From: Allomyces arbusculus
Taxonomy: Eukaryota; Blastocladiomycota; Blastocladiomycetes; Blastocladiales; Blastocladiaceae
Assembly: GCA_027604705.1 (NCBI GenBank)
Contig: JADHYV010000001.1
Coordinates: 124,001 to 188,000 of the forward strand
Length of the DNA stretch: 64,000 nucleotides
Reading direction: 5' to 3'
Each line of letters opens with the position of its first letter. Within the stretch, counting starts at the first letter, position 1. A model generated the notes under the pieces. That model saw only the letters and a list, made by a program, of their open reading frames with translations. It was not told the DNA's origin and did not search any database. Shown piece by piece: positions 32,673-43,890 of the stretch. The translations under genes and the position numbers were made by a program.

Positions 32673-34740
32673 GAATCAGCAGCTGCAACAGCAGCAGCAC
32701 GCGCACCCGTCGCTCACTCACACGGCGCACTTCTTTCCCGTGCAACCGCAGCTGCAGCCGTCGCAGCCACAGCAGCACCTCGGGCCGCACTTCCCGCACG
32801 CACACCATCACGCGCTCGGGAATTACCCAGGGTATGCTCTGCCGACGACCCTGCGTGCACCGTCAACGCCGACACCGGCGCCAGCACCGATCGCGGCAGC
32901 CTCGTCCGCGGGCCCCGCAACTTCCGCAAGCATGATGATCCCTGCATCATCTGCGACGCCCGCACCGCCAACCACTACAACGGCCGCGGCGCCGCCACTG
33001 CCCCCCGTGTCCGCACCGGTCCCACCCCCCACGCTCCCCGCAACCACCGTCTCCGCACCCCTGCCACTCACCTCCACCTCCTCCTCATCCACGACCGCCG
33101 CGCAATCGCCCCCCGTCGGCGTCCCCGGGACCAACGTGCGCGGCGAAGCCGTCTGGGTTGGCACGTTTTCCGCGACCGCGTCCACGACCGCATCGCCTGC
33201 GGCCGGCACGCTCGGCCCCCCAGGACCCGACACGCTCCATGCGGCCGATATTTCTCACGCGCCGCCGGCGGTCCCGATTGGGCCACCCAAGTCGCTCGCG
33301 CCGCCTCTGCCGCCACCGCCACTGCCCGCACCGTCCTCGTCCGCGGGCAACCCGCTCGGTCCACCGGGCGCGCCGAGCCCGCGCGCGATCGCGCCGCCCG
33401 CGGCATCAGCAGCAACTGCCGCGGGGGCCCGGCCGGTTGGGGCAGCAGCCGTCGCGCGCACGAGTAAAGCCGCAGGCGCCGTGGCGGCGAAAGCCGCCAA
33501 GGGTGGGTCGGGTAAGGGTGGCAAGAGTAAGGCAAGTCCTGCGGGGCCGATTTCGACGACGGGGCGGGGGAAGAAGGGTGCTCCTCCACCGCAGCAGACG
33601 GTGCAGATGATGCCGCCGATGCAGCCAGGTCATGGGTACCCGGCCCCGCCACCGGTCTTGGTTGCGCCCGGGAGTGGGTTTGCATCGGGTGTGAGCGCGC
33701 CGTTGCCGCCGGCATCGCCGAGGATTGGGATGAGTGATTGGGTGGCCGGGATGGAGCGGATCCGTGTGCAAAACAAGGACGCGTACGTTGAGTCTGTTTC
33801 GTGGAACGTGAAAGGATGGGGAACGGAGAGGCTGACGGCTGTTGCTTGTCTAGGTACTACGAACGGTGCCGGCAAGAGCTCGAGCGAACGATTCAGGACC
33901 TACAAGAGAGTATGGTTGCCTTTTTACCCAGCACAGCGTGGCGCACCAACGAGCACCTTCCACTCACCAACATACATTCTTTTCTCAATAGATCTCGACG
34001 ACGAGTTCAACCTGACCGTCGACGATCTCGCTCAATCCGTGCACGAGCGGCTCTTCACGGCGCAGTGCATGCTGCAGCACGCTGTGCATGGCATCGAGCG
34101 CGTCTACCGCGCCGACGTGGACAATATCACGACCCAGTTCCACGACGACGATCTCGCCATCCGGCGCGACATGCTCGCTGAAGTCCAGTCCCGCCGACGC
34201 CGGTTCGAGGACGAGAAGGCGCTTGATATCACCATGATCAACTTTGATGCGCCCGCACGGACCGGGTCGGGTGGTGGGCATGGTGGTGGACGCGGTAGGA
34301 ATGGCCGCACGCATTTGAAGCGCGGACTTCATGCGCTGGATGACGACAATGCCAGTGGGACCGGGTCGAACGGTCATGGGGCGGGTGACCGTGGCGGTGG
34401 CGCCGGGAATGGGCCTGGCGGCGCGGGGCATGGCCACGGCCGCGGTCGCAAGCACTTGCGCACGAACGCGGCGGCGAGTATGGTGTTCAAGCTTGCTGAC
34501 GATGAGCTTGTGCACGACATGGCACTGATTCACGTATGTTTGTTTTCGCTTTTGCGCGCTGAAGCCTTGGAGGTGACAGGGGAACTGATGCCATGCTCGT
34601 TCGTGTAGACGGCGCTCGCGCGACGACCACGACCGGCTGCACCGAATGGTGTTCCGTCAAGCGCAAGACCCGGGTCGGCCGCGTCGATGGCGGGCACGGT
34701 GGGCACCGGACCGACCAAGGGCCGTGCACGAAAGAACTGA
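30700..34740 (+). CDS. Sds3/BRMS1-like HDAC-complex subunit with very long Pro/Ala/Gln-rich N-terminus
   Basis: Four exons: 30700-33782, 33854-33909, 33992-34533 and 34609-34740 (3,813 nt, 1,270 residues; phases 2, 1, 0). Residues 1-1,020 are low complexity: Pro/Ala/Thr, Ala runs, an HHHHHH patch and several Gln tracts (plus-strand CAG/CAA). From about 1,028 the sequence becomes an ordered, charged coiled coil: YYERCRQELERTIQDLQE, FNLTVDDLAQSVHERLFTAQ, VYRADVDNITTQFHDDD and RDMLAEVQSRRRRFEDEKAL. Those last two elements match the Sds3-like domain, in which a YEAEV-type segment is followed by LLEELEEKRRRLEEEK. Sds3 and BRMS1 are dimeric subunits of the Sin3-Rpd3L deacetylase complex. A Gly-rich stretch follows, then FKLADDELVHDMALIH and a basic tail. 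The family call is moderate; the coiled coil alone is not unique. Confidence 0.6.
32322..32700 (+). repeat. CAG/CAA tracts coding poly-Gln
   Basis: The first tract (32322-32351) is almost pure CAG, later ones mix CAG and CAA, and one near 32641-32670 is pure CAA. Mixed codons suggest selection for Gln, while the pure stretches are recent slippage products and likely vary in length between strains. Confidence 0.8.
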
Positions 34741-35681
34741 TCAGCCAAGCTGAGACGGAATATAATTTATTTTCCATTACGTAACACGCGTCGAGGTGTC
34801 AACGCCGAACGACAAGCGACATGCAGCCCAACCATCCAAGCACCAGCAACGGCTTTCCCCATACTCGCGCCACTTTCCTGGACCACACTGACGGAATCCT
34901 CCTTCTTTGCCGCTTGCAACCTGGCGCACACCGTGACGGCGACAACACGGCGGCGGCGGCAATGAAGTGATCTGGTGCCAAAAGATGTCAATGTCTCCTT
35001 CCAAATCCGCACGGCAGCGGCGGGAAAGCACAGCGCCGGGCCCTGGTCAAGGGATCGTGCGCAATCTTGCACTTCGAGCAGACAGCTCGTCGAGCGACCA
35101 GAGAAGCCATGCCTTCAGCCGCGCCATCTCCAGGAAACCATCGCTCTTTGTTCAAGACGCAAGCGTACCAAACTTGTCCTGATGATTTCCTGACGCCAAT
35201 CACCATCTGACCACGGGTTCCTCACATAGATTCGAAGATTCTCGAATGATTCCAGCGGCACCAATCCCGCCGTGGACGGTCAGACCGACGCGCCACAGCC
35301 CTCACGCCGCCGGTCGAGCTCCATGTTCCAGTCGGGCGACACGTCGTTTCGTGGCGGGATACCGACATCGTTTGCGCCGTCGTTCCTGCTCGCGAGTCTC
35401 GATGCCGCAGTGCGAGCACGCGCGTCGTTGCCCGATAACATGGCGGTACGGCTGCCACACTTGCATCTTGCATCAGCTGACCAACCACCGCTCACACCAT
35501 CCTCCACGGAAAATAGAAATGGCGCCGCGCCGCACGTCGTGCGTGCATCCTTGCGCGCATCTATCTCCCGCCCGCACCCCGCGCATCCGCACGCGCTTCG
35601 GCATCTCCACCCCCGGCGGCGCGACACCAAGGTGTGGATTTCTCGCTGAGCGAGTTTGCCGCACACCGTGCGGCATTCGCC
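34741..35681. other. intergenic
   Basis: About 940 bases between two plus-strand genes. There are no frames with normal codon bias. An upstream ATG at 35519 opens a short basic frame, but no splice that joins it to the next gene is convincing. Confidence 0.35.
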
Positions 35682-37113
35682 ATGTCGGCCGACGTGCAGC
35701 GCGTGATATCGCTCGTGCCGCCCGGGACCCGGTCCGACGCCGACGTACGCGTCGTGCACGCGTTTGTGGACGCGTTCCAGGGACTGCGCCGTGGCCATCC
35801 GAGATCGCTGATGCGCGAGATTTGTCAGTGGGTCGAGTGTCGCACTTGGGAACCGGGCAGGGTGCTCGTCAGGCACGGTACGTGAGTGTCATCTTGAATC
35901 TTGCGGAGGACGGGGTCGCTGACGGGTGGAGAGTGTAGGGCATACGGCAATGGCCTTCTTTTGCCTCGTGAGCGGCCACTGCAACCAGTACCGCGCACCG
36001 AACAACCCCGGCGACCCCGACCCGGCCACCATTTCAGCATCCGCGGCCACAACCCGAGGCCTCACCCCCGGTCCCGCCGTCGCGCGCGTCCTCGGCCCGG
36101 GCGACGTCTTTGGCGATATCGAAGGCATGCACGGCCACCCGCGGCGCGCGACCGTGATCACCGCCTCCGAATGTCGCGTGCTCGTCATTCGCACCTGCGA
36201 CTGGCAGCGCGCCGTGGCCGCGCACGAGCACGGTGAGCGCGAGACCAAGCTCGCGTTCCTGGCCCCGACGGCACTCGCCCTACCTGCTGCCGAGCTGGCC
36301 GCGTGGACGTCAGTTGGGACCGTGCGCGAGTACGCGCGCGGCGACGTGATTGTCGCCGAGGGGGATCCGGTCGCGGCGGTACGGTTTGTGCGTCGTGGCA
36401 CCGTGCATGTCGTCAAGTGGATCGAGTTGTGGTATGAGCGCGTGGACGATGCGCCGCCGCCGCATGTGGTCGGGAGTAGGCTGGTGCGCAATGGTGGTGG
36501 GACGACGGCGGCGACACGGTTGCGGAACCACGATGCGCTGACGCCGCCGCGGTTCATGGTGCACCATCACCGGCCGGGCAGCATTGCAGCGCCAGGAGCA
36601 CGAGCGGTAGACAAGGCACGCGGCGACCGCGTCGACGGCAAGTTCCTGACGGTCGCGTACCTTGGCCCGGGCGATTTTTTCGAGGAAAAGTGCGTGCTGG
36701 TCAATGCTGACGCGGGGACCGCGGCACCGGCGCCGATGGTCGCGCCGGACGCGTCGTCCCGCCGTCGGTCGTCTGCGGCTGCGGCCGCACACTCCCCACC
36801 GCCCGTGTCAGCGTCGCGGCACGTGGTCGATGCGCGCGCCGTGTTCCACGCCACGGCCACGTACGTGGCCAGCGACGAGCAGTGCGAGATTGTCGAATTT
36901 GCAAATTCGGCGTTTCTCAAGGTCGCGAGCGACCGGTCATTGCATACCATGGACACGCTCGCCAAGCTGCGCACGCCCATCGACCAAGTCGTGCACGCCT
37001 ATCTGCAACAGCGCGCATACAGGATTGTCAAGCGCAAGGTGGTCGAGGACGTGGTTCAGCATAAGCGCGACCGGCAGCGGTTGGGTGAAGGTGGATGGGT
37101 ATTGGGGCAGTGA
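35682..37113 (+). CDS. CNBD2-like protein with cyclic nucleotide-binding fold (two exons)
   Basis: Exons 35682-35877 and 35939-37113 (intron 61 nt, donor GTACGTGAG, phase 1); 456 residues. The N-terminal part (ISLVPPGTRSDADVRVVHAF, LMREICQWVECRTWEPGRVL) matches the helical lead-in of animal CNBD2, in which a 'PPxWRT' element and a FERFGRRRVI segment precede the barrel. The cNMP-binding beta barrel follows (FFCLVSGHCNQY, GPGDVFGDIEGMHGHPRRAT, SECRVLVI), then a second barrel-like unit (EYARGDVIVAEGDPVAAVRF) with inserted loops, and a helical tail. The canonical phosphate-binding Gly-Glu-x-Ala-Leu is GDIEGMHGHPRRAT here, so nucleotide binding is doubtful. CNBD2 is linked to sperm development in mammals, which fits a zoospore-forming organism. 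The start could lie in an upstream exon. Confidence 0.62.
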
Positions 37114-37355
37114 CTGGAAAGACGAGAAGACGATTGGGCAAAGTAGGTACGAAACGTAATAGGTTTGTACGTCGCGTCGTTCCATTCTCCTCCATCTCTC
37201 TTCCCCACCTGTTTATAGGAATCGATAGGCGAGCAGCGCAGGGTGCATGCTGTCCTCGAGGACCGTGGTGGTCAGCGCGCGCGATTGCGTCGCCGGAATA
37301 AGGGAGGGCATGAGAATGAATGAACAAGGGCGGATGTATTCCACCGGATCAGCTG

Positions 37356-39721
37356 TTACACCTCGGTGAACTCGGACCCAATCACGGCGACCGGTTCGCC
37401 ATCCACATTGGTCCATGCGCGGGTCGCAACCACAGGCGACAGCTTGTGGCACCCAAAGATCTTGGCATCGGTGAGCGGCAACTGCGAAACGAGCATTTCG
37501 AGTGTCGGGTCGTCGACACACCGCACCCAACTCAGATCAAGGATCTTGAGGTTCGGTGCACCTGGCCCCGTCGCGTCCTGGCGCCGCGTGTGCTCGACGA
37601 GCGGCAACAGCGCCGCGGGCGTCAAGCGGTCGAGCCAGTTGAGCCCAAGCGTCTCGAGCGTGCCACATGTGGCGCGCAGCAACGGTGTGATGGCCAGGTC
37701 CGTGTTGAGCCCGCGGCACCGCGTCAGGACGAGCGTTGTCAGGTGCAGCGGCGGGGCCGGCTGCGTGAGGGACGCAATATCAGCCTCGGTCAGGGCCGGC
37801 ACTTCTTCCCCGACAGGTGCGGGCAGCTCGTCGGGGTTCCGGTCAACTCCCTCGAAAACGGAGCCGTCCTCGTCGGATTCGGGTTCGTCCACGTCCATGA
37901 GATCCTCGACACCGTTGACACCCGATGGCGCTGGAGCTGGAGTCGCCGATGCGGCAGCTGGCTCTTCCTCCTCGTCACCCTCTGCGCGCGGTTGAACCGG
38001 CGGCCACGTGCCCGAGAGCCACGACAACACGCCGCCTGGAGTGAACGACTCGATTGCCTCAAAATGGAGATGGTCTAGCGTCGCGTGTCGCCAACGCAGC
38101 GCAAAGAGACTCGCGTCTGAGATTTGCGGGGCGTGCGAGATCGACAATGCACGCAGGCTGTGCAGGTTACGGACCAGGGCCAGGACGTGCTGGTCGGTGA
38201 CGGCGTGTCCCGAGTGGAGAAGGTTGATCTTGTTGAGGTTCACGAACTGTGCGAGCAGTGGGACGCACATCTCGTCGAAGGCGTCGCCGTGCATCAGAGC
38301 CAAGTCGCGCAGCGGGAATTGGGAGTCTACGTTGGGTGGAGGCGAAAGTTCAGCTATTGACAGCCAATCAGTAGAGCGCAGACTAGATTGCGAGATTCGT
38401 ACCACGTTGCGCGTCGACCAAGGCCGTGACGCCGACGGGACCCAGCTTGGCCGGATAATCCAGGTGCAGCTTGGTCAATCGCCCCCCGACACTGGCAAAA
38501 AACTCGGCCCACGCCACATCGCGAACGAGGTACGGCCCATTGAGTGAGAGCTCCTCCAGCGAATCGCTCCAGGCCTCGCCCCACGCCGCGACCGTCGAGT
38601 CGGCCGTGCGCCCGCAAAACGCCAAGTGCAGCGACCGCATGTTTGGGCACAGCCGCGCAATCATGGCGAGCGTGTCGGCATCGAGCTTGGTGCAGTCGAA
38701 CAGCGTCAGATTCGTGATTTCCCAGCCCGTGAAGAGCGGCAACACGCTCGCGTCAAGCGCGCGCTTCTTGCACAGGATGCGCGCGAGCTTGCGGCGCGTC
38801 TCATCTGACACGTCCCCGAGCGCCTCCACATCGTCAATGTGCTCGGAAAGCGCACGGATGCACATGTCCTTGAGCGGTGGCACTGTCGACATGGCCTTTT
38901 TCAGGTCCTGGTCGTCACGCAGCAGCGCAAAGTCGGCAGCAACGTTGCGCGCGCGACCCATGCGCGCGCCGCCGCGCGCTTTAGCCTTGCCCTTGCCCTT
39001 GGGCACCGCGCCCGCCGCGGGCTCGTCAACAGTAGCATTCGGGTCGGCAGCGGCCCGTTGCCCAACACAGTCGGCACACAACGACGCGAACGCCGACTTG
39101 CGCCACCGGTAGATCACGGACCGGCACTGAATGCAGATCGGATCGGCGTCGGGCGAGCGTCGGGCCACCGGTTCCGGGACAAAGTCGTCGTCGGAGCTCG
39201 GATCCGAGTCGTCACCGCGCCGGCGCGACTTGCGCTTGCGTTTCTTTGCCGCGGGAGCGGCTGTGGCTGTGCTCGCTGCCGCTGCCGCGGCGCGACGCGG
39301 CCGACTGCTGCTGCTACTGCTCGCCGCGACTGTGACCTCGATTTCCTCCTCCTCGTCACTGTCTTGAATGGTAATGGGCGAGGCCGCAGTGGTCGGGGAA
39401 GGTTGCGTTTGCTCTTGATCCACGTTTTCCTGGTCGCCCGGCTGCTCTCCATTCGGCGGCTGCTGCTGCGCTTGCTGCTGGCGTTGCCGGTGCCGGTCCG
39501 CGATATCGCGCGCCGAGATACCCTGCTCCTGCAGGAACGACGTCAAGGCACTAATCACGATTCACAGCAGATCGCGATCAGCATGCTTGCTCATGATCGC
39601 ATCGTCGCGCACACGTCGTGATGGGCGGGCGGCTCTTGAAAAATCGTAATTTGTACCTGCGAGGCCCGCGCACCGAGTTCCCGCGGCCACCGGCGCGACC
39701 ACGACCGCCACGAGTTGACAT
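37356..39721 (-). CDS. RAD7: RAD7-type LRR protein of global-genome nucleotide excision repair (three exons)
   Basis: Exon 1 is 39721-39657 (65 nt, an RGG-rich start MSTRGGRGRAGGRG), exon 2 39550-38403 and exon 3 38353-37356. Introns are 106 and 49 nt, and the spliced total is 2,211 nt (736 residues). Intron 1 joins GPR to SALTSFLQEQGISARDI, restoring the conserved fungal RAD7 opening (GPNSALTSFL-type). A disordered acidic and Lys/Arg-rich region with SDEEEEIEV follows. Two Cys pairs (CIQC … LCADC) come near residue 165. Then a series of leucine-rich repeats begins with DETRRKLARILCKKRALDAS and LPLFTGWEITNLTLFDCTKL. An acidic insertion (EGDEEEEPAAA) interrupts the LRRs. RAD7 with RAD16 and ELC1 recognises damage and acts in a ubiquitin ligase. 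The gene ends tail to tail with the CNBD2-like gene. Confidence 0.86.
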
Positions 39722-40271
39722 GCTGACGAGTGTGTGCAGCTGGTGGCAATTGCAGCTGGTTCTGGGCGTGATCCAAAGAGCGGACGAGGGTAGATGCGAA
39801 TGTCGACGTGACGAAAGGGAGGGAAGAATATCGATGCCTGCTCAAGCGACGAACGATCGACTACTCACATCGAGTCACTGAACTTGATCCGCAAACCAAG
39901 CGATCAAATAGCTCTCACACCGCCTCGCATCGCATCGTGACCAGCACCAGTCATCCGGAATTGCACTTCAACACTCATTCGGCCGCTCCACGCCCAGCAG
40001 CAAGACAAACCGGGCGAACCGCCAACATGAGGAACGGCATGGAATGTGAAGAGCGCACACCAGTCTCTTTGCATTTGAAATGGTGCAGGGCAAATGGAAT
40101 GAACGGTGCCAGTGTGCTCATCTGTCTTGGACATAATGGCCGGCACGCTGACGACAGGCAACCACCACGCAAGCGCGTTCGTTTGGATCGCAGAGACGGC
40201 TCAGAGGAACAGAACAGATAGTCCGGCGCTCGGGAAACCAAGATTTATGAAAACCCGCACGGCGTCGCCCT
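39722..40271. other. intergenic
   Basis: 550 bases between RAD7 (5' end) and the 3' end of eS24; AT-richer, no supported gene or repeat. Confidence 0.45.
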
Positions 40272-40746
40272 TTACTTCTTGCCCATGATGGCCGCCTTCT
40301 TGGTGCCGCGCACCTTCTTGGCACGGTTCTTGCGCTCCTTGCGCTGCTTGCGGCCCGACTTCGACTCCTCGGCCAGACCAAGCTATTCGCGGTGGCAAAT
40401 AAACAAAGTCAGATTCAGATTCACGACATTCGCAAGCCCACCAACAAGAGCAACAACGTACGCGCACGAGGCGGTGCTTGGGCTCGAACTTCTTGAGCGA
40501 GTCGACCGAGTCGTAGATCAGGGCAAAGCCCGTCGACTTGCCACCACCAAAGGCGGTACGGAAGCCAAAGACAACAACGACGTCCTTGTTGACCTTGTAC
40601 ATCTTGGCGAGCTTCTCGCGGATCGTCTCCTTCGCGAGGTTAGCCAGGTTGGCGTGCAGGACGTCCACGACCATCTGCTTGCGCTGCAGCAAGCGGTTGG
40701 TCAGGAACTTGCGCGTGCGGATCGTGGCAGACGAAGTGTCGATGGC
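40272..40746 (-). CDS. RPS24: ribosomal protein eS24 (two resolved exons; first exon not settled)
   Basis: Resolved exons are 40746-40462 (95 codons) and 40382-40272 (36 codons plus stop), with an intron of 79 nt at 40383-40461 (phase 0). The sequence carries [60 protein letters not shown] and a Lys/Arg-rich tail ending in GKK. An in-frame TAG lies directly before 40746 in the acceptor CTAG, so a short first exon carrying the start must lie upstream. One candidate is ATG at 41005 with four codons and donor GTGACG. Another is an ATG|GT at about 41310. Short first exons are common in ribosomal protein genes. eS24 is a component of the small subunit. Confidence 0.95.
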
Positions 40747-41554
40747 CTAGTGGGCATTTTTCCGAGCGCGCAGCGAGCAGGTCGCAATAAAAGCAGCCGG
40801 ACATAAGCGTCAGTCCCACCGCTCCAAAAACGAGCGATTTTGGTATGCACTGGATCGCGGTCAAAATGCTGCTGGCCAGCCCCCACGAAAAATCGCCGGG
40901 TTAACGCCGGAGTCGTTTTCGATGAGCGGAGTTTCGGCACGCGCGCTGCACCGCCCCGAATTCGGCGCAAAACCGCCAAAATGACGGCGTCACGGCGCGG
41001 CTCATTGCGCTAGCGTAGCGACACCGCAGCGCCGGAGCGCAGGGACGTTTGGCGAGCGAATTGGGCAGTGGTCGCAACGGATGGATTGGCGTGGCCACGG
41101 TCGACCAGCAGTGCGTTCTGGCCGAAATCGGGGCGGGGCGGCGGTGCAGCGTCTTGCAGAAGCCGGCAAATGGTCGTCAAAGACGGCACGGGCGGTGATG
41201 GCGCGGTGTTGGTGGTGTTGGGGGGGTCTTCATGGTGTTGAGTTCGTTCGGCGTGCGTGGGGTGGCCAGCGGCAGGGCTTTCAGCGAGCAGTGTGTTGTT
41301 ACAGACCATTTTGGCAAACGTCCGTGTTGGAAAGAGGTGGACCCAAACCGGACGCGCACGCCAACAGCTGTTCGTCTCAGGCCCAGCCTCTTTCCTCCAC
41401 CGGTTGCCACACACGTGACTCGTCCACCGCAAATTTATGATCACTTTGATCACACCGAACGGCCGAATGCCTTCGACCCGTCCTCATCCCGATTTCGTTT
41501 CCCCCACGGCCCAGGAATGGCTCGCTGAACGTAACTGCAACGCTCGCATGCACC
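40747..41554. other. eS24 first intron and leader, divergent from TAF1A-like gene
   Basis: This stretch must contain the first exon and promoter of eS24 (minus) and the promoter of the plus-strand gene at 41555. No other gene is seen. Confidence 0.45.
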
Positions 41555-43743
41555 ATGGACCTCCAGCTGGCGGGCATCACCACCCGGCGGCCCAAGCGCC
41601 CGCCACGACGAACGCCGCCCAAAAACCCATTCGAGCCCGACTTGACCTTTCTCGCCGGCCACCACTCGCTCGTCTTCAACGAATCCTACGTAACGGCCGC
41701 CGTCGAGGCCTTGCGCGTGTGCCTCTTGCAGCGACAATGGTCTGACGGGCTCCGCCTCTTGCTCGTGCTATGCCGGCACAAGTCACCCCCGTTCGAGATC
41801 ATTTGGAAAGTCGGTGTGCATTTTTGGTGGTCCCTTTTTGTCGTCCCTGCCCCCTGCTGGCATTTTTGTGAGGAGCGCCGTACTCATCAATAGCTCTTCT
41901 CGACCAGGCCGGCGTTGCAATTCTGCGCGGGCTCGAAGCCGCCAAGTCCTCAAACACCAATGACGACGACGACGACGACAATGCTCGCAAGACCATGTCC
42001 GATCCGGTGCTGCGCTTCCTGCGAAGTCTGGCCGGCATGGAAGAGGCTGTCGCTTTCCGCATCCCGCTCGCGCACGAGCTCGCCCTGCACTATGTGTCGC
42101 GCGGCGACTTGCACGGCGCCTACGCCTACCTCGATCCGCTCACGTCGCAGTACCCCTACTCGGACGACGAGCCGCTGATTGGCCTGCTGGCCATGGTCTC
42201 GATCGCGCTGCTCGACGAAGCCGAGGCGGACCGTGCCGCGACGCAGGCCGAAAACGGCGGTGACCATGGTCGTGACGACGACGATGACGATTCGGACGAC
42301 GATGCGCTGATGACGAGCCAGCGCCGGTGGTCGCAAGCCTCGCGTACATCGCAGCGGTCGTCACGGCTATCGCAGTCGTTTGCCGGCGAGGCGGTTTCGT
42401 ACCGACCGGCGCAGTACCTCGGCACGGCGCGGCGTGTGCTCGACCGGCTCCGCGTCCTCTACCCGCAATCGACGCGGTTCCTTGCGCACCATGCGTACTT
42501 GCTCGCGGTCTCAGGACTCCGTGACGCAATTCCGGATCTGCTCGAGCAGGCGCTCGCTGACATTGAGGGAGACCTCACCATGACGGGCCCCACGGAGACC
42601 AAACTGCTCTCGCTGGCCAGCAACGCCAAGTCGGTACCGACCGCGCCGGTATGGAACGATGCGGCACGCGCCGCCGCTCGGCGCGGTATCGTCCAGGTCG
42701 CCAAGGTTTATGACATTGCCATTGATATGAGCACCGACGGCGACGCGCCGGAATGGTCCTCGTTTGGCCTCGACACCGCGACCATCGACATGCAGCGGCT
42801 CGACGTGCTCATGGCCGATCTCGACTTCCCGTGCGCATCCGTGCCTACATGGACCGAACTGGTCAACCTGCTGTACAGGAACGGCGACGGCGCTGTGGCC
42901 CGTGCGTTCCCGTCGTCGCGCCGCAGCTGGTGGTTCTCGTTGCACTTGGTCCAGGTCGAGTCCGATCCTGTCGAGCTTGTCGTCTACAAGTGCCTGGTCG
43001 CGCTGCTCGTGATCCCGGACGTCTACCATGCCGCCAAAGCGCGGATCTGGGCGCACCGCGGATTCCCGGATGCTCTTGAGCATGTGGTGGAGAAGGTTGG
43101 CGTTGCGCTGCGCGACTTGTTGCCGGCATCGCGGTTCGATGATGCGTCGGGCAGCGACACGAGCGATGACAACGAGGACCGCGATCGTGACGAGGAGGAA
43201 GATGAGGAGGATGCACCACCGCGGCCTGTCAAACGGTCTCGACGGGCGCTGTCACCCGTCAAGGCGCTTGCGCCAGCACCAGCGAGCGGTGCATCGCGCC
43301 TGTCGCCTCGCGGAGAGTCGCTGCGAATCCGGCCCATGTCGCCACGATCTCCACTTGGATCGACACGACCACGATCACCCACCACACCACAACAACCCCC
43401 GTCCGTATTGCTGTCCCCGTCCTTTTTCTCGGCGCCTTCTCGACCTCCACCTCCATTATCACGCACGCTGCCTTCCCGAAGCCCACCACGTCGGCGGTCG
43501 GCGCGGCTCAGACAACAGCAGCAACCGCCGTCCCCAGCACGAGCATCACCGCCGCCCGGCTTTGCCGACGCACACGCATCTCCGTCGTACTCGTCGCCTC
43601 GACTGGGATCACCACCGAGCCATGTCCCCACGAATGGCGTCGACGATGACATGGATGTCTCGAGCGAGCACGTTCTGGAGGTCGCCGACCACGACGACGA
43701 CTTTTTCAGCCAAGAGTTCGAGATGGCCTCGCAGCCGTATTGA
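41555..43743 (+). CDS. TAF1A-like subunit of the RNA polymerase I selectivity factor (two exons)
   Basis: Exon 1 is 41555-41815 (start CACCATGG), the intron about 41816-41907 and exon 2 41908-43743; about 698 residues. Intron 1 falls after EIIWKVG, and the two ends join in phase 0. The order FNESYVTAAVEALRVCLLQR, QWSDGLRLLLVL and PFEIIWKVG corresponds to human TAF1A, where a LSFIQEALLKHQWQQAAEYM segment precedes APEIIWKLG. Further on, SRRSWWFSLHLVQ matches the SRKNWWPGFHF element of TAF1A. Helical TPR-like repeats lie between. Acidic and Ser-rich inserts (DDDDDD, SQASRTSQRSS) and a 200-residue Pro/Ser-rich tail are additions. TAF1A with TBP and other TAFs places Pol I on rRNA promoters. The call rests on several short matches in the right order. 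Confidence 0.68.
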
Positions 43744-43890
43744 CCTCCAAGACCGTTGTTCTCCCTTTGTCTGCTCATTTTTCTTGAATCGTTTTCTTAC
43801 CGGGCGTGATTGTATTGGAATGGGTACCCCACAAGCCAAAAAAATATAGTGCTGCGCTAGAAACTAAATATTGCCGACCTGCAACGGTCC

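Noticed and set aside
37356-39721. Two separate LRR genes instead of one RAD7
   Set aside because: A 49-nt intron with good borders joins both frames in phase, and the combined product has the RAD7 N-terminal motif and a continuous LRR region.
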